The notes under the pieces were generated by a model. It did no database searches. It saw nothing but the letters and a program-made list of their open reading frames with translations, and was not told the origin of the DNA. The translations under genes and the position numbers were made by a program. Below are positions 27,146 to 34,766 of a DNA stretch of 64,000 bases, piece by piece. The stretch is from Pseudomonadota bacterium (lineage in GTDB: Bacteria; Desulfobacterota; Desulfobacteria; Desulfobacterales; RPRI01). Each line of letters starts with the position of its first letter. Position 1 is the stretch's first letter. The stretch lies in assembly GCA_018817425.1 (NCBI GenBank), contig JAHITX010000096.1, positions 1-64,000 on the forward strand, written 5' to 3'.

Positions 27146-27288
27146 GGGTCAAATCTCCTATTAGCTCTTCTTTATTTTTTCTCTATTTTTGTGCTTTGAG
27201 CTTAATTGTGGAATTGTTATTCCTGACCACTATGCCCTATACAGCACTGTTTTTTTCATCAATAAGAGCTAAGCGGAGATTTGACCCC
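27146..27288. repeat. MITE-like element, family B copy 2
   Basis: 143 bp bounded by GGGTCAAATCTCC and GGAGATTTGACCCC and near-identical to 23411-23543, with a 10-bp internal expansion (TTTTTCTCTA). It abuts the IS630 fragment, so it marks an insertion into older mobile DNA. Confidence 0.75.
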
Positions 27289-27393
27289 TTTACCTTTACT
27301 TATTCAATCAAACTGTGATATATAAAAATATCTTAAATTGAGAAACAGCAAAGAAGTTGTCGATGTAACAAATTTTTTCCCCGGAAAAAACTG

Positions 27394-27437
27394 CAATTCA
27401 CCTACAACTGTTAAGTAGGAAACAGTTGTATGAATTG
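27394..27437. repeat. palindrome at the distal end of the cassette array
   Basis: CAATTCA (27394-27400) and ACAACTGTT (27404-27412) pair with AACAGTTGT (27421-27429) and TGAATTG (27431-27437). It lies just beyond the last attC-like site, and may be a terminator-like stem or the edge of the array. Confidence 0.5.
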
Positions 27438-27456
27438 AGGAATACGGATGGAAAGA

Positions 27457-27514
27457 GAGTAACGCCGAACTGTGCGGCGTCGCCCTTAGCGTCCGCACCA
27501 GTTATTTGTTGGGC
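27457..27514 (-). repeat. attC-like site 3 (end of cassette C)
   Basis: Read on the minus strand: R'' GCCCAAC (27514-27508), then AACTGGTGCGG paired with CCGCACAGTT (one extrahelical G), then R' GTTACTC (27463-27457). R'' lies inside the 3' end of the DUF4393 gene and is the exact complement of GTTGGGC at the start of the same cassette (28297-28291), as expected for a cassette excised as a circle. R' is a poor match to GTTRRRY. Confidence 0.65.
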
Positions 27515-28278
27515 TTTCCACTTTCGATGCAAGCGTTAATGAAATGTCGCCCAAACGATGTTAATTCTAACAACTCATATTCGGTATTAGAGACAGAGGC
27601 TCCGTAATCACCATGTCGATTGTATCCAGGTGGCTCATATTTGGCATCATTTCCAACCACATGTCTAAAAATGCGAAGGCGAATAAGGTTGTCCATATAA
27701 GTTTCAGACCCATCTAATTTTTTGACACCTGCTTCTTCACACCATTTTTTGAACTTTGAATCGACTGAATCTTTTGCATATCCTTCAACAGATGTGTCTT
27801 CAGATAAAGATGGCCATTTCTCATCGATTTTAGCAACGTATTGTAGTATCTTTGCTTCATCCGGCGTCAGTTGTTGAATGATTGATACAAATGAGGGATG
27901 GGCTGAGTTATCATCTGCATCCATTGCCGTTGCCAATAATGATGCATATAAATTTTTTAGATCTGGTTCATCTTTAGCGAATATTAATTGAAGCACAAGA
28001 GGTCCAGCAATGTTGAAGGGAGCTGCTTGAATTTTCTTTACCTGCTTTTTTGCAAGTATACTCGTAACACGGAATGAAAGCCATTCCTTGATTTGCTGGT
28101 AACCCCATACTCCTGCCTCTAATGGAGCAAGGGATATTTTTACGGCTTTTGCTATTACAGCAAGGCCTTCACCAACCTGCCTGACGGCTGGTTGGAGCAT
28201 ATCACGATATACCTCGGGTATCAGATCGCCAAGTCCCAGCGCCTTTGCCGCATCAATTATTTCTTTTTCTTGGTTCAT
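27502..28278 (-). CDS. DUF4393 / Abi-alpha-like protein, integron cassette C
   Basis: A 258-residue cytosolic protein matching the DUF4393 (Abi_alpha) pattern: a mixed N-terminal helix region (AKALGLGDLIPEVYRDML, PAVRQVGEGLAVIAKAVKIS), then LAPLEAGVWGYQQIKEWLSF, AAPFNIAGPLVLQLIFAKDE, LKNLYASLLATAMDAD and a Thr-Pro-Asp-Glu helix (QLTPDEAKILQYVAKIDEKW). Related proteins are annotated as abortive-infection components, usually without a shown mechanism. ATG 28278 is used; a TTG at 28296 sits in the recombination site. Last gene of a three-cassette array, with attC-like sites at both ends. Confidence 0.75.
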   Translation of the reverse strand: MNQEKEIIDAAKALGLGDLIPEVYRDMLQPAVRQVGEGLAVIAKAVKISLAPLEAGVWGYQQIKEWLSFRVTSILAKKQVKKIQAAPFNIAGPLVLQLIFAKDEPDLKNLYASLLATAMDADDNSAHPSFVSIIQQLTPDEAKILQYVAKIDEKWPSLSEDTSVEGYAKDSVDSKFKKWCEEAGVKKLDGSETYMDNLIRLRIFRHVVGNDAKYEPPGYNRHGDYGASVSNTEYELLELTSFGRHFINACIESGKPNK

Positions 28279-28290
28279 CTTTATCTCGTA

Positions 28291-28358
28291 GCCCAACGCC
28301 GCTTCTCACCAGAGCGGGCCGCCGTTTGGCCCGATTCTGGTGAAGAAGCATGTTATGT
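28291..28358 (-). repeat. attC-like site 2 (between cassettes B and C)
   Basis: Minus strand: R'' ACATAAC (28358-28352), left arm GCTTCTTCACCAGAATCGGG, right arm CCCGCTCTGGTGAGAAGC, R' GTTGGGC (28297-28291, perfect GTTRRRY). The arms pair along their length with two unpaired bases on one side, the extrahelical bases that integrases read in folded attC. R'' complements GTTATGT at the start of cassette B. Confidence 0.8.
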
Positions 28359-28365
28359 GTTCACA

Positions 28366-28842
28366 TTAGTCTAAGCGTTCCAAGTTTAAAAGTTTTTCGA
28401 TGGCCACTATCCGTTGCGATATTTCCTTTACGTTTGATGCTGCTTCCTCACCAATTTCGTGTACATAGGTAGATAGGCCCCGCAATCGCTTTGCTGCGAG
28501 TTTCACATTTTCTTTACATGGTAACTTACCAATAGAAATAAACGAAATTGCTTTGTAAAAGGGTATTGAATTAACTTTTTCTATCAATTCACATGAGTTT
28601 TTCAATATATCTTCAAATGCACGATCTGATTTTTCTGGCGTCCGGGATATTGACGTACTGATTGTAGCGGCGTGGTAAGCCAAATTGTATCTCACTGACC
28701 CAATCACCTTGTACATTTCATGTGTTGGCTCTATTATAAATTTAGAGATAACTTGGCCTAGTACATAGACAATAACTCCACCGCCGATAGTTAATGACGA
28801 TGTTATAAGTATTTTATCCAGTTCAGTCATAAACTTACTCAT
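28366..28842 (-). CDS. membrane-anchored protein of unknown family, integron cassette B
   Basis: A 158-residue protein with one N-terminal membrane helix (ILITSSLTIGGGVIVYVLGQ, about residues 11-30) and a cytosolic helical part of ~120 residues: IGSVRYNLAYHAATIS, KSDRAFEDILKNSCELIEKV, AAKRLRGLSTYVHEIGEEAA, KEISQRIVAIEKLLNL. No motif is recognised. The start is ATG 28842, a few bases after the cassette junction; GTG 28848 and ATG 28830 also fit. Proteins of this shape are frequent in cassette arrays. Its position between two Abi-type cassettes makes a defence role possible but unproven. Confidence 0.65.
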   Translation of the reverse strand: MSKFMTELDKILITSSLTIGGGVIVYVLGQVISKFIIEPTHEMYKVIGSVRYNLAYHAATISTSISRTPEKSDRAFEDILKNSCELIEKVNSIPFYKAISFISIGKLPCKENVKLAAKRLRGLSTYVHEIGEEAASNVKEISQRIVAIEKLLNLERLD

Positions 28843-28846
28843 TTGC

Positions 28847-28918
28847 ACATAACGAAAAGCTTACCGGATTGTGTGGAGCAAGGCGGAACACAATTCCGAG
28901 TAAAGCGCCAGGTTAGGT
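28847..28918 (-). repeat. attC-like site 1 (between cassettes A and B)
   Basis: Minus strand: R'' ACCTAAC (28918-28912, perfect RYYYAAC, covering the stop codon of the upstream gene), left arm GCTTTACTCGGAATTGTGT, right arm ACACAATCCGGTAAGC with unpaired bases on one side, R' GTTATGT (28853-28847). R'' complements the GTTAGGT that starts cassette A. Confidence 0.8.
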
Positions 28919-29665
28919 TTTGTATCGGTCATTGAATGTTGCTATTAAGAATAGAGAGAGAGCACCGGACAAATTAACTGCAAGCTCAGCATGCCGTGAT
29001 GCTGGACGAACAGGTGCTTTGCCTTTACCATGTGCATCACCTAGCCTGTTTCGCAAAGTCCCCAGCCCATTAACGATAGCAGAACACCCCCACAATATTT
29101 GTTTAAAAACGTCTTCTGTGTGCTGACTTGGTGATAGCGAAAGTTCACCAGCTGTTAGCTTGTATAGTTCATGTAATTCGATCTTATTGTTATCATATGA
29201 GATTTGCTGTTCGTCAAGTATATGTTTGCAGACTGTTTCAAGTAATGTTCGCGCTGCCGTTATTGCGCCCTCTGGGTCAGTTGTACGTCGTTCCAACGCG
29301 CGTTGCCATACTACATGTACCCCATCTGAATCGAACTGCTTTAGAATTTCGGATGTGGATTGATCTAGTGGGGCTCGATTTTTACCTTCCAAAAAATCGA
29401 GGATGGGGGTAAATTCTTGCCAAATATACGCACGGCGCTCCGCATAGGTGCCGTATTTATTTTTTATAAATGGCCAAAATTGATTTAACTCTCTATTTGT
29501 TCTTACAAACGATGGTAGAAGTTGCTTGTATGCAGAATTCTCTAATAAGTAACCTCTTAGTTCCGTATAATCACTACTTTTAGCTTGTTCACCTGTTGAG
29601 ATAGCAATAAGCATATTTTGCAGGGCTTGAATGCGTTCAATATCATTTGAAAATTCGTCAAGCAT
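28913..29665 (-). CDS. Abi_C-family abortive-infection protein, integron cassette A
   Basis: A 250-residue cytosolic protein. The C-terminal half fits the abortive-infection C-terminal family (PF14355): DPEGAITAARTLLETVCKHI, a helical hairpin with LHELYKLTAGELSLSPSQ, IVNGLGTLRNRLGDAHGKGK (RN-x-x-GDAHG) and a final hydrophobic helix. The N-terminal half is helical, with no named domain. ATG 29665 follows GAGGAT. First cassette after a consensus promoter, so it should be the best expressed. A role against phage is inferred from family and context, not shown. Confidence 0.78.
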   Translation of the reverse strand: MLDEFSNDIERIQALQNMLIAISTGEQAKSSDYTELRGYLLENSAYKQLLPSFVRTNRELNQFWPFIKNKYGTYAERRAYIWQEFTPILDFLEGKNRAPLDQSTSEILKQFDSDGVHVVWQRALERRTTDPEGAITAARTLLETVCKHILDEQQISYDNNKIELHELYKLTAGELSLSPSQHTEDVFKQILWGCSAIVNGLGTLRNRLGDAHGKGKAPVRPASRHAELAVNLSGALSLFLIATFNDRYKT

Positions 29666-29683
29666 AGAAATTTATCCTCAAAA

Positions 29684-29690
29684 ACCTAAC
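29684..29690 (-). other. cassette A junction (R' GTTAGGT)
   Basis: On the minus strand GTTAGGT, 19 bp before the cassette A start codon and the exact complement of ACCTAAC at that cassette's 3' end (28912-28918). It marks the 5' border of the array, where attI or a further attC would be expected. No L-arm pairing is obvious upstream. Confidence 0.6.
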
Positions 29691-29753
29691 AATTAATATA
29701 CGTAATATGCCTTATTTGATGCCGGTAACAAAATCTGTATGAAAAGTAGTTAA

Positions 29754-29782
29754 TTTATAAAGAAATTTATAGTTTTTGTCAA
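29754..29782 (-). promoter_or_regulatory. consensus sigma70 promoter driving the cassette array
   Basis: On the minus strand TTGACA (29782-29777), a 17-bp spacer, TATAAA (29759-29754), about 65 bp before the cassette border. It has the position of an integron Pc promoter. The -35 is perfect. Confidence 0.65.
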
Positions 29783-30197
29783 ATTTTCTGTGTGATATTC
29801 TGTAATTTCTATTTATTATTTCTTAACACGTATTACGTATAACACAGGATTTTGTCCAATTGATTTCATTTTCATTGATTACTGAATGAAACTTTGTAGA
29901 TCTAAGACATCTGCCGTGTTGCTGCTTTCAGGAAGCTGTCATTATCAAACATGTTATGCACAAATGTACAGTAGCAGTCGATCTTAAGAAAAAGGAACCA
30001 TGAGGGTCGATCTTAAATATTTACTATTCGACAGAAACGGCAGGTGGTAATTTTTTTCTTTAACCGCTTGTTTTAGGGAGGGTGGATGGAAAAATGGTAA
30101 AAACAGACCGGCTGCCCCTACAGAGTGCGGAAGAATCGCTAAGCAGTATAAGCTGGCTAAAATTTAAGGTGGCAGACACTGCCGCTATTTAACAAGA
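29783..30197. other. stretch upstream of the cassette array, no integrase
   Basis: No intI-like tyrosine recombinase frame is seen in the place where it would normally lie. A plus-strand GTTATGCACAAATG near 29953 resembles the cassette B start in reverse but has no partner. A ~31-codon reading near 30094 is not supported. Confidence 0.45.
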
Positions 30198-30422
30198 TTA
30201 TCTTTCTTTATAGGCGGTAACAAATTCGTCAACAGTAATACCGGCCTGACGGATAGCACTTCTGAGTGTTCCGATGGCAAGATTTTTATGTAATGGAATT
30301 GCGCATCCTCTGTCGTCCTTGCGCATGATGACATGGCTGCCTTTCTGGCGTGCTTCATAAAATCCAAGTTTTTTAAATATGTTAACGGCTTCCTTGCCTG
30401 AGATTCTCGGAAGTTCAGGCAT
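30198..30422 (-). CDS. hicA: HicA mRNA interferase toxin
   Basis: A 74-residue dsRBD-like toxin: PELPRISGKEAVNIFKKLGF, RQKGSHVIMRKDD with the catalytic His (GSH), and IPLHKNLAIGTLRSAIRQAG with VDEFV. It cleaves mRNA and is neutralised by HicB. ATG 30422 sits inside the end of hicB (8-bp overlap). Here hicB precedes hicA. Confidence 0.92.
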   Translation of the reverse strand: MPELPRISGKEAVNIFKKLGFYEARQKGSHVIMRKDDRGCAIPLHKNLAIGTLRSAIRQAGITVDEFVTAYKER

Positions 30423-30621
30423 GAACGGCAACCTCAAATGTTGTCATTATCGGTCGGTAAGTATGCTTCATGGGGAATTCTTCCAGATAAAGTTCTGTAG
30501 CTTCCTGAAGATTTTTCACTGCTTCTTCTATAGTTTCCCCCTGACTTGCTGTTCCCACCTCGGGACACAAAGCCACATAAAGATTTTCTTCTTTATGCAC
30601 GATAGCGGTAAATGTATTCAT
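30415..30621 (-). CDS. hicB: HicB antitoxin
   Basis: A 68-residue partial RNase H-like fold: FTAIVHKEENLYVALCPEVG, TASQGETIEEAVKNLQEATE, LYLEEF. It lacks the extra C-terminal DNA-binding domain of long HicBs. It overlaps hicA by 8 bp and should be co-translated with it. Confidence 0.92.
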   Translation of the reverse strand: MNTFTAIVHKEENLYVALCPEVGTASQGETIEEAVKNLQEATELYLEEFPMKHTYRPIMTTFEVAVHA

Positions 30622-30936
30622 TTGTTCACCCCATAAATGATTTTTTATCCCTGTGCAAGTTCTCCAAATTTTCTAATGAACCTTCTCTCCTTTTCTATCG
30701 TATCTCCCGCTAAAAATCAACCGGAAAGGAGGTGATGTAATTGGCTACATCCAGCCTTGAGACAATGGAAATTTTAGGGGGGGCGTTTTTTGTGTGCATG
30801 GAAGGTATTTATAGGAGGGGAAAAGGGTCTACTCAGCTTTTGGCTGTTGGGATTTTTTCTAACTTTTGTTTCCAAATCCCTATCCTTTTGAAATTATATT
30901 GATAATAGCATAAAATTACAACCTCGGTAAATTTTC

Positions 30937-30965
30937 TTGACAACAATTCAAACCGTATGTAAATA
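30937..30965 (+). promoter_or_regulatory. promoter of the trp operon
   Basis: TTGACA (30937-30942), a 17-bp spacer, TAAATA (30960-30965); TATACT at 30964-30969 is a more consensus-like -10 but with longer spacing. Transcription from here would include the Trp leader peptide that starts at 30994. Confidence 0.5.
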
Positions 30966-30993
30966 TACTAAAAAATTATTTGAAGAAAAACTT

Positions 30994-31089
30994 ATGAAAA
31001 AATATTTTAATAAAATAATTGTGGAATCGGGAAATAAAAATTGGTGTTGGCGGGCCTATGAAAGAAAGTTGCCTGCGAAGCCCTATTAA
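30994..31089 (+). CDS. trpL: trp operon leader peptide (attenuation)
   Basis: A 31-codon reading, MKKYFNKIIVESGN then KNWCWRAYERKLPAKPY, with Trp codons at 31042 and 31048 (W17 and W19) 12 codons before the stop. A short frame with clustered Trp codons, a promoter upstream, a terminator hairpin 30 bp downstream and trpE after it is the arrangement of trp attenuators. The SD (TGAAGA) is weak. Low charged tRNA-Trp would stall a ribosome at W17/W19 and free downstream RNA to form an antiterminator. The gene is below usual ORF-calling length. Confidence 0.85.
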   Translation: MKKYFNKIIVESGNKNWCWRAYERKLPAKPY

Positions 31090-31118
31090 TCTAATTATCT
31101 GATATAAAATAATAAAAC

Positions 31119-31160
31119 AAAGGATCGCGGACAACTTGAATGGTTTTGCGATCCTTTTTT
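31119..31160 (+). terminator. trp attenuator terminator
   Basis: AAAGGATCGC (31119-31128) pairs with GCGATCCTTT (31148-31157), followed by T. An alternative pairing can form between CCTGCGA (31072-31078, inside the leader peptide) and TCGCGG (31125-31130), which would disrupt the terminator. That competition is the expected switch. Confidence 0.75.
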
Positions 31161-31166
31161 AATTTT

Positions 31167-31201
31167 AAAGGGTCGTAAATAAAGTTTACGGCCCTTTTTT
31201 T
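31167..31201 (+). terminator. second tandem terminator in the trp leader
   Basis: AAAGGGTCGTAAA (31167-31179) pairs with TTTACGGCCCTTT (31185-31197) and ends in seven T. It lies directly after the attenuator hairpin and gives an extra barrier before trpE. Confidence 0.7.
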
Positions 31202-31277
31202 GTAGAGTTTATTTGAAAGTCTGTTTTATATAATATATACAAAGGGCATACGCGATATAGATATAAAAAAGTCAATA

Positions 31278-31419
31278 GAGCCACTTTCAAAACGTTTCAG
31301 TTTGGTCAAGCTCAAGGCGGGAGAAAATTTCAACCACAGGAATACATTTAGTATTTCGAGGATTGAAATTTGAGCCCAACGCAGAGATCGGCCAAAATGG
31401 GACGTTTTGAAACTGGCTC
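31278..31419. repeat. MITE-like element, family C, in the trp leader
   Basis: 142 bp with ~18-bp imperfect terminal inverted repeats: GAGCCACTTTCAAAACGT (31278-31295) against ACGTTTTGAAACTGGCTC (31402-31419). The inner arms also pair (AAATTTCAA / TTGAAATTT). Non-coding. It lies between the attenuator and the trpE start. Confidence 0.7.
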
Positions 31420-31447
31420 CATAAATTATAATATGTAAGGAATACCA

Positions 31448-32929
31448 ATGTTATTAAATCAATTTCCGGACAAAAAAGAATTTTGTGCTCTTTCTGAAAA
31501 GAGCAATGTTATCCCGCTTTGCGTGGAAATACTTGCCGATACCGAAACGCCGGTTTCTTTGCTGCGTAAATTTTACGATGGCAAAGGCCCGGTCTTTTTG
31601 CTTGAAAGTGTTGAAGGCGGAGAAAGATGGGGAAGATACAGTTTTCTGGGAACTTCGGCACGCAGCCATATATGCGTATTTAAAGATCATGTTGAAGTAA
31701 AAGAAAACGGTACGGTTAAAAAGATACCTCATGGAAATAAACCGCTTGATGTTTTAAGAGATATCATGAAGGATTACCGTCCTGCATCGCTTGCCGGGCT
31801 GCCGCGTTTCTGGGGAGGAATGGTCGGCTATCTTTCATATGAGATGGTTTCGTTTTTTGAGCCTGTTCCCTGCGTGGTACCTGATGATAAGCCACTTTCT
31901 CATTTTATAATACCGGATGAGATAATTGTTTTTGATAATATCCGAAATACGCTTCTTGGAATAAGCATCTGCTTTACAGATGATGATAAAGAGCCTGAGA
32001 TCTCTTATAATAAAGCAAAAGCACGTATAGAGGCGATGACGGAAAATATCAAAAAGCAGATTTCTTTTAATGATGAGGATTCGGTAAAAGGAAATTTTTC
32101 TCTTTATCCAAAGCAAAAACCGGAAATATTTTTAAATCATGTTGAAAAAACAAAAGAATACATAAGAGCAGGAGATATAATCCAGGCGGTTATATCCCAG
32201 CCTTTTATATGTGACGATGCTCCGGATTTCTGGACATTATACAGGGTGCAAAGATATATTAACCCTTCACCTTATCTTTTCTTTATGCACCTTGGAGATG
32301 TTGCTCTTGTTGGGTCATCACCGGAAACTATGGTAAGACTTGAAAACAGGGTGGCTACACTTCGCCCTATTGCCGGAACACGCAAAAGAGGAAACACAGA
32401 GCAAAAAGACAGGGCTCTTGCAGATGAACTTCTTTCCGATGAAAAAGAAAGGGCAGAACACCTCATGCTTGTCGATTTAGGGCGTAATGATCTTGGCCGG
32501 GTAGCGGAAACAGGCAGCGTACAGGTAACCGATCTTATGGTAATCGAGCGATATTCTCATGTAATGCATCTGGTTTCGAGCATAAACTGCGATCTTGAAA
32601 AAGAATACGATGCATGGGATCTTCTTGCTGCAACTTTTCCTGCAGGCACTTTATCGGGTGCGCCGAAGGTAAGAGCCATGGAAATCATAGCGGAACTTGA
32701 AAAAGAGCCGAGGGGGCCATACGGCGGAGCTGTTGGATATATCTCTTTTAACGGCAATATGGATCTGGCTATTACGATAAGAACCGCTTGTGTGGAAAAA
32801 GGAAAGCTTGTGGTAAGAGCTGGAGCCGGAATAGTAGCTGATTCAATCCCGGAAAGTGAGCTGAAGGAAACTGAAAACAAGGCTATGGCTATACAAAATG
32901 CATTACAGCTTATCCAAAAAAGTAAATGA
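31448..32929 (+). CDS. trpE: anthranilate synthase component I
   Basis: A 493-residue chorismate-binding enzyme making anthranilate with TrpG. Features: LLESVEGGERWGRYSFLGTS (N-terminal Trp-feedback domain), VISQPF and SPYLFFMHLGDVALVGSSPE, RPIAGTRKRG, DLGRNDLGRVAETGSVQV, GTLSGAPKVRAMEII and GAGIVADSIPESELKETENK. Length is typical. AAGGAA precedes ATG 31448. First structural gene of the operon; its stop codon shares a base with a MITE-like element. Confidence 0.97.
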   Translation: MLLNQFPDKKEFCALSEKSNVIPLCVEILADTETPVSLLRKFYDGKGPVFLLESVEGGERWGRYSFLGTSARSHICVFKDHVEVKENGTVKKIPHGNKPLDVLRDIMKDYRPASLAGLPRFWGGMVGYLSYEMVSFFEPVPCVVPDDKPLSHFIIPDEIIVFDNIRNTLLGISICFTDDDKEPEISYNKAKARIEAMTENIKKQISFNDEDSVKGNFSLYPKQKPEIFLNHVEKTKEYIRAGDIIQAVISQPFICDDAPDFWTLYRVQRYINPSPYLFFMHLGDVALVGSSPETMVRLENRVATLRPIAGTRKRGNTEQKDRALADELLSDEKERAEHLMLVDLGRNDLGRVAETGSVQVTDLMVIERYSHVMHLVSSINCDLEKEYDAWDLLAATFPAGTLSGAPKVRAMEIIAELEKEPRGPYGGAVGYISFNGNMDLAITIRTACVEKGKLVVRAGAGIVADSIPESELKETENKAMAIQNALQLIQKSK

Positions 32930-33049
32930 GACTTTCATATAAAATTTTTGGACTGCGTTATCAGTCGCCCCCCTTCGACAGCGTACCAACTGTACGCTTT
33001 ACTCAGGGTGGCTTCTTCTGGCCTTGCCAAAAACATTATATGAAAGTCT
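32929..33049. repeat. MITE-like palindromic element, family A copy 2, between trpE and trpG
   Basis: 121 bp with 14-bp terminal inverted repeats AGACTTTCATATAA and TTATATGAAAGTCT, inverted relative to the copy at 15891-16009. It fills almost the whole trpE-trpG gap; its first base is the last base of the trpE stop codon. trpG keeps its own SD downstream. Confidence 0.8.
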
Positions 33050-33072
33050 ATTAATATACCGGAGGATCGGAA

Positions 33073-33642
33073 ATGATTTTAATGATAGATAATTTTGATT
33101 CATTCACATATAATCTTGTTCAATACTTAAGACAACTTGGGGCTGATGTTAAAGTTATAAGAAATAATGCGGCGACATTGGATGAAATTATAGTATGGAA
33201 TCCATCCGGTATTGTTATATCTCCGGGACCGGGAAGGCCCGAATCGGCAGGGATTTCGATGGACGTGATCAAGCATTTTACGGGTAAAATACCTGTTCTT
33301 GGCGTATGTTTAGGCCATCAGGCTATAGCTGCGGTTTTTGGCGGTGATATCGTTTCGGCAAAAAAGCTTATGCACGGAAAAGTTTCTTCTGTCACATCCG
33401 ACGGGAAATCAATATACAAGGGAATTGCCAACCCTTTTAAAGCTATGCGCTATCATTCTCTGGCCGTATCAAAAGAAACTCTGCCTTCATGTTTTGATAT
33501 AACCGCCGAATCGGAAGAAGGAGAGATTATGGGGATAAGGCATAAAAGCCATAAGACTGAAGGGGTTCAGTTTCACCCGGAATCTATTATGACTTCTGTT
33601 GGAAAACGTTTATTAAGAAATTTCCTAAACAGCGTAGACTAA
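33073..33642 (+). CDS. trpG: anthranilate synthase component II (glutamine amidotransferase)
   Basis: A 189-residue class I amidotransferase giving ammonia to TrpE. Motifs: MIDNFDSFTYNLVQYLRQLG, ISPGPGRPESAG, VLGVCLGHQAIAA (catalytic Cys), MHGK for the oxyanion region and GVQFHPESI with the His/Glu pair. CGGAGG precedes ATG 33073. Not fused to trpD or trpE. Confidence 0.97.
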   Translation: MILMIDNFDSFTYNLVQYLRQLGADVKVIRNNAATLDEIIVWNPSGIVISPGPGRPESAGISMDVIKHFTGKIPVLGVCLGHQAIAAVFGGDIVSAKKLMHGKVSSVTSDGKSIYKGIANPFKAMRYHSLAVSKETLPSCFDITAESEEGEIMGIRHKSHKTEGVQFHPESIMTSVGKRLLRNFLNSVD

Positions 33643-33654
33643 CAGGGAGCGGGG

Positions 33655-33733
33655 GCAAGATACAACCCCCTGGCCCCCTTTGTTAAGGGGGAATCTTTTT
33701 GTAGGGGCGGGTTCGTAACTCGCCCGATAGCTC
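33655..33733. repeat. palindromic repeats between trpG and trpD
   Basis: A CCCCCTTTGTTAAGGGGG stem, then GGCGGGTTCGTAACTCGCC, a second palindrome. These G/C-rich stems in an AT-rich genome are dispersed-repeat-like and may modulate the downstream message. trpD has its own SD (AAGAGG). Confidence 0.6.
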
Positions 33734-33749
33734 ATTAAGAGGAAAAACA

Positions 33750-34766
33750 ATGTTTAAAGAAAGCTTGAAAAAGATAATAGAAAGAACGGATCTTGGTGAA
33801 GAAGAAATGTTTCAGATGTTAAGTGAAATTTTTTCAGGAAACATAACGGATGCACAAATAGGAGCCTTTATGGCTGCACTTGCCACAAAGGGTGAAACTT
33901 TTGAAGAACTTGCCGGAGCAGCTTCTGCTATGCGTAAAAAAGCGCGGCGTATCCAGGCAACTGCAAAAACCGTTGTTGATACATGCGGCACAGGAGGAGA
34001 CGGCGCCAGTACTTTTAACATTTCGACAACAAGCGCTTTTGTTGTAGCAGGTTCCGGTGTAACTGTCGCAAAACACGGAAACCGTTCCGTTTCAAGCAAG
34101 TGTGGAAGCGCCGATCTCCTTGAGGAACTTGGCATCAAGCTGGATACTGCGCCTGAAATAGTAGAAGAAGCCATACAGGAAATCGGGATCGGCTTTCTTT
34201 TTGCCCCTCTTTATCATGAAGCCATGAAATATGCGGCGAAAGCAAGAAAAGAGATCGGCTTAAGAAGCATATTTAACATGCTTGGCCCTCTTACCAATCC
34301 GGCATCTGCAAATTATCAGATCCTGGGTGTTTATGCTCCTGAGCTTACGGAAATGTTCGCCCAGGCACTTCGTATTCTCGGTGTAAAAAGAGCATTTGTG
34401 GTTCACGGGCATGATGGTCTTGATGAGATTTCAATTTGTGCCCCTACAAGAATATCCGAGTTAAATGATGGCTTGATTCGAACTTATGATATTGATCCTG
34501 AAGATTTTTTCGGTAAAACGGCTAATGCCGGTGATCTTATTGGTGGTACAGCTTCCGATAATGCCCAGATTACGAAAAACATTTTAAACGGAGAAAAAGG
34601 GCCTAAAAGAGATATTATTCTTATAAATGCTTCTGCTGCTCTGGTTGCGGCGGGGAAAGCTGCAAACCTAAAAGAAGGCATAAAGCTTGCCGAAATATCT
34701 ATTGATTCAGGTGCTGCCAAATCAAAACTCGAATCTCTGGTTCGCTTTACCCAGGAAAACGGATAA
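33750..34766 (+). CDS. trpD: anthranilate phosphoribosyltransferase
   Basis: A 338-residue enzyme joining anthranilate and PRPP. Motifs: DTCGTGGDGASTFNISTTSA (PRPP loop), VAKHGNRSVSSKCGSADLLE, GIGFLFAPLYHEAMKYAA and GLRSIFNMLGPLTNP. Stand-alone form, normal length. The TAATG junction overlaps trpC by one base. Confidence 0.97.
   Translation: MFKESLKKIIERTDLGEEEMFQMLSEIFSGNITDAQIGAFMAALATKGETFEELAGAASAMRKKARRIQATAKTVVDTCGTGGDGASTFNISTTSAFVVAGSGVTVAKHGNRSVSSKCGSADLLEELGIKLDTAPEIVEEAIQEIGIGFLFAPLYHEAMKYAAKARKEIGLRSIFNMLGPLTNPASANYQILGVYAPELTEMFAQALRILGVKRAFVVHGHDGLDEISICAPTRISELNDGLIRTYDIDPEDFFGKTANAGDLIGGTASDNAQITKNILNGEKGPKRDIILINASAALVAAGKAANLKEGIKLAEISIDSGAAKSKLESLVRFTQENG

Noticed and set aside
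29945-29970. Plus-strand GTTATGCACAAATG as a fourth cassette junction
   Set aside because: No matching RYYYAAC partner or paired arms nearby, and no gene in the right place.
30094-30190. 31-codon frame before HicAB
   Set aside because: Weak SD-like sequence but no conservation evidence and unrelated composition.
29783-30197. Hidden intI integrase gene
   Set aside because: No frame of useful length and no tyrosine-recombinase motifs on either strand.
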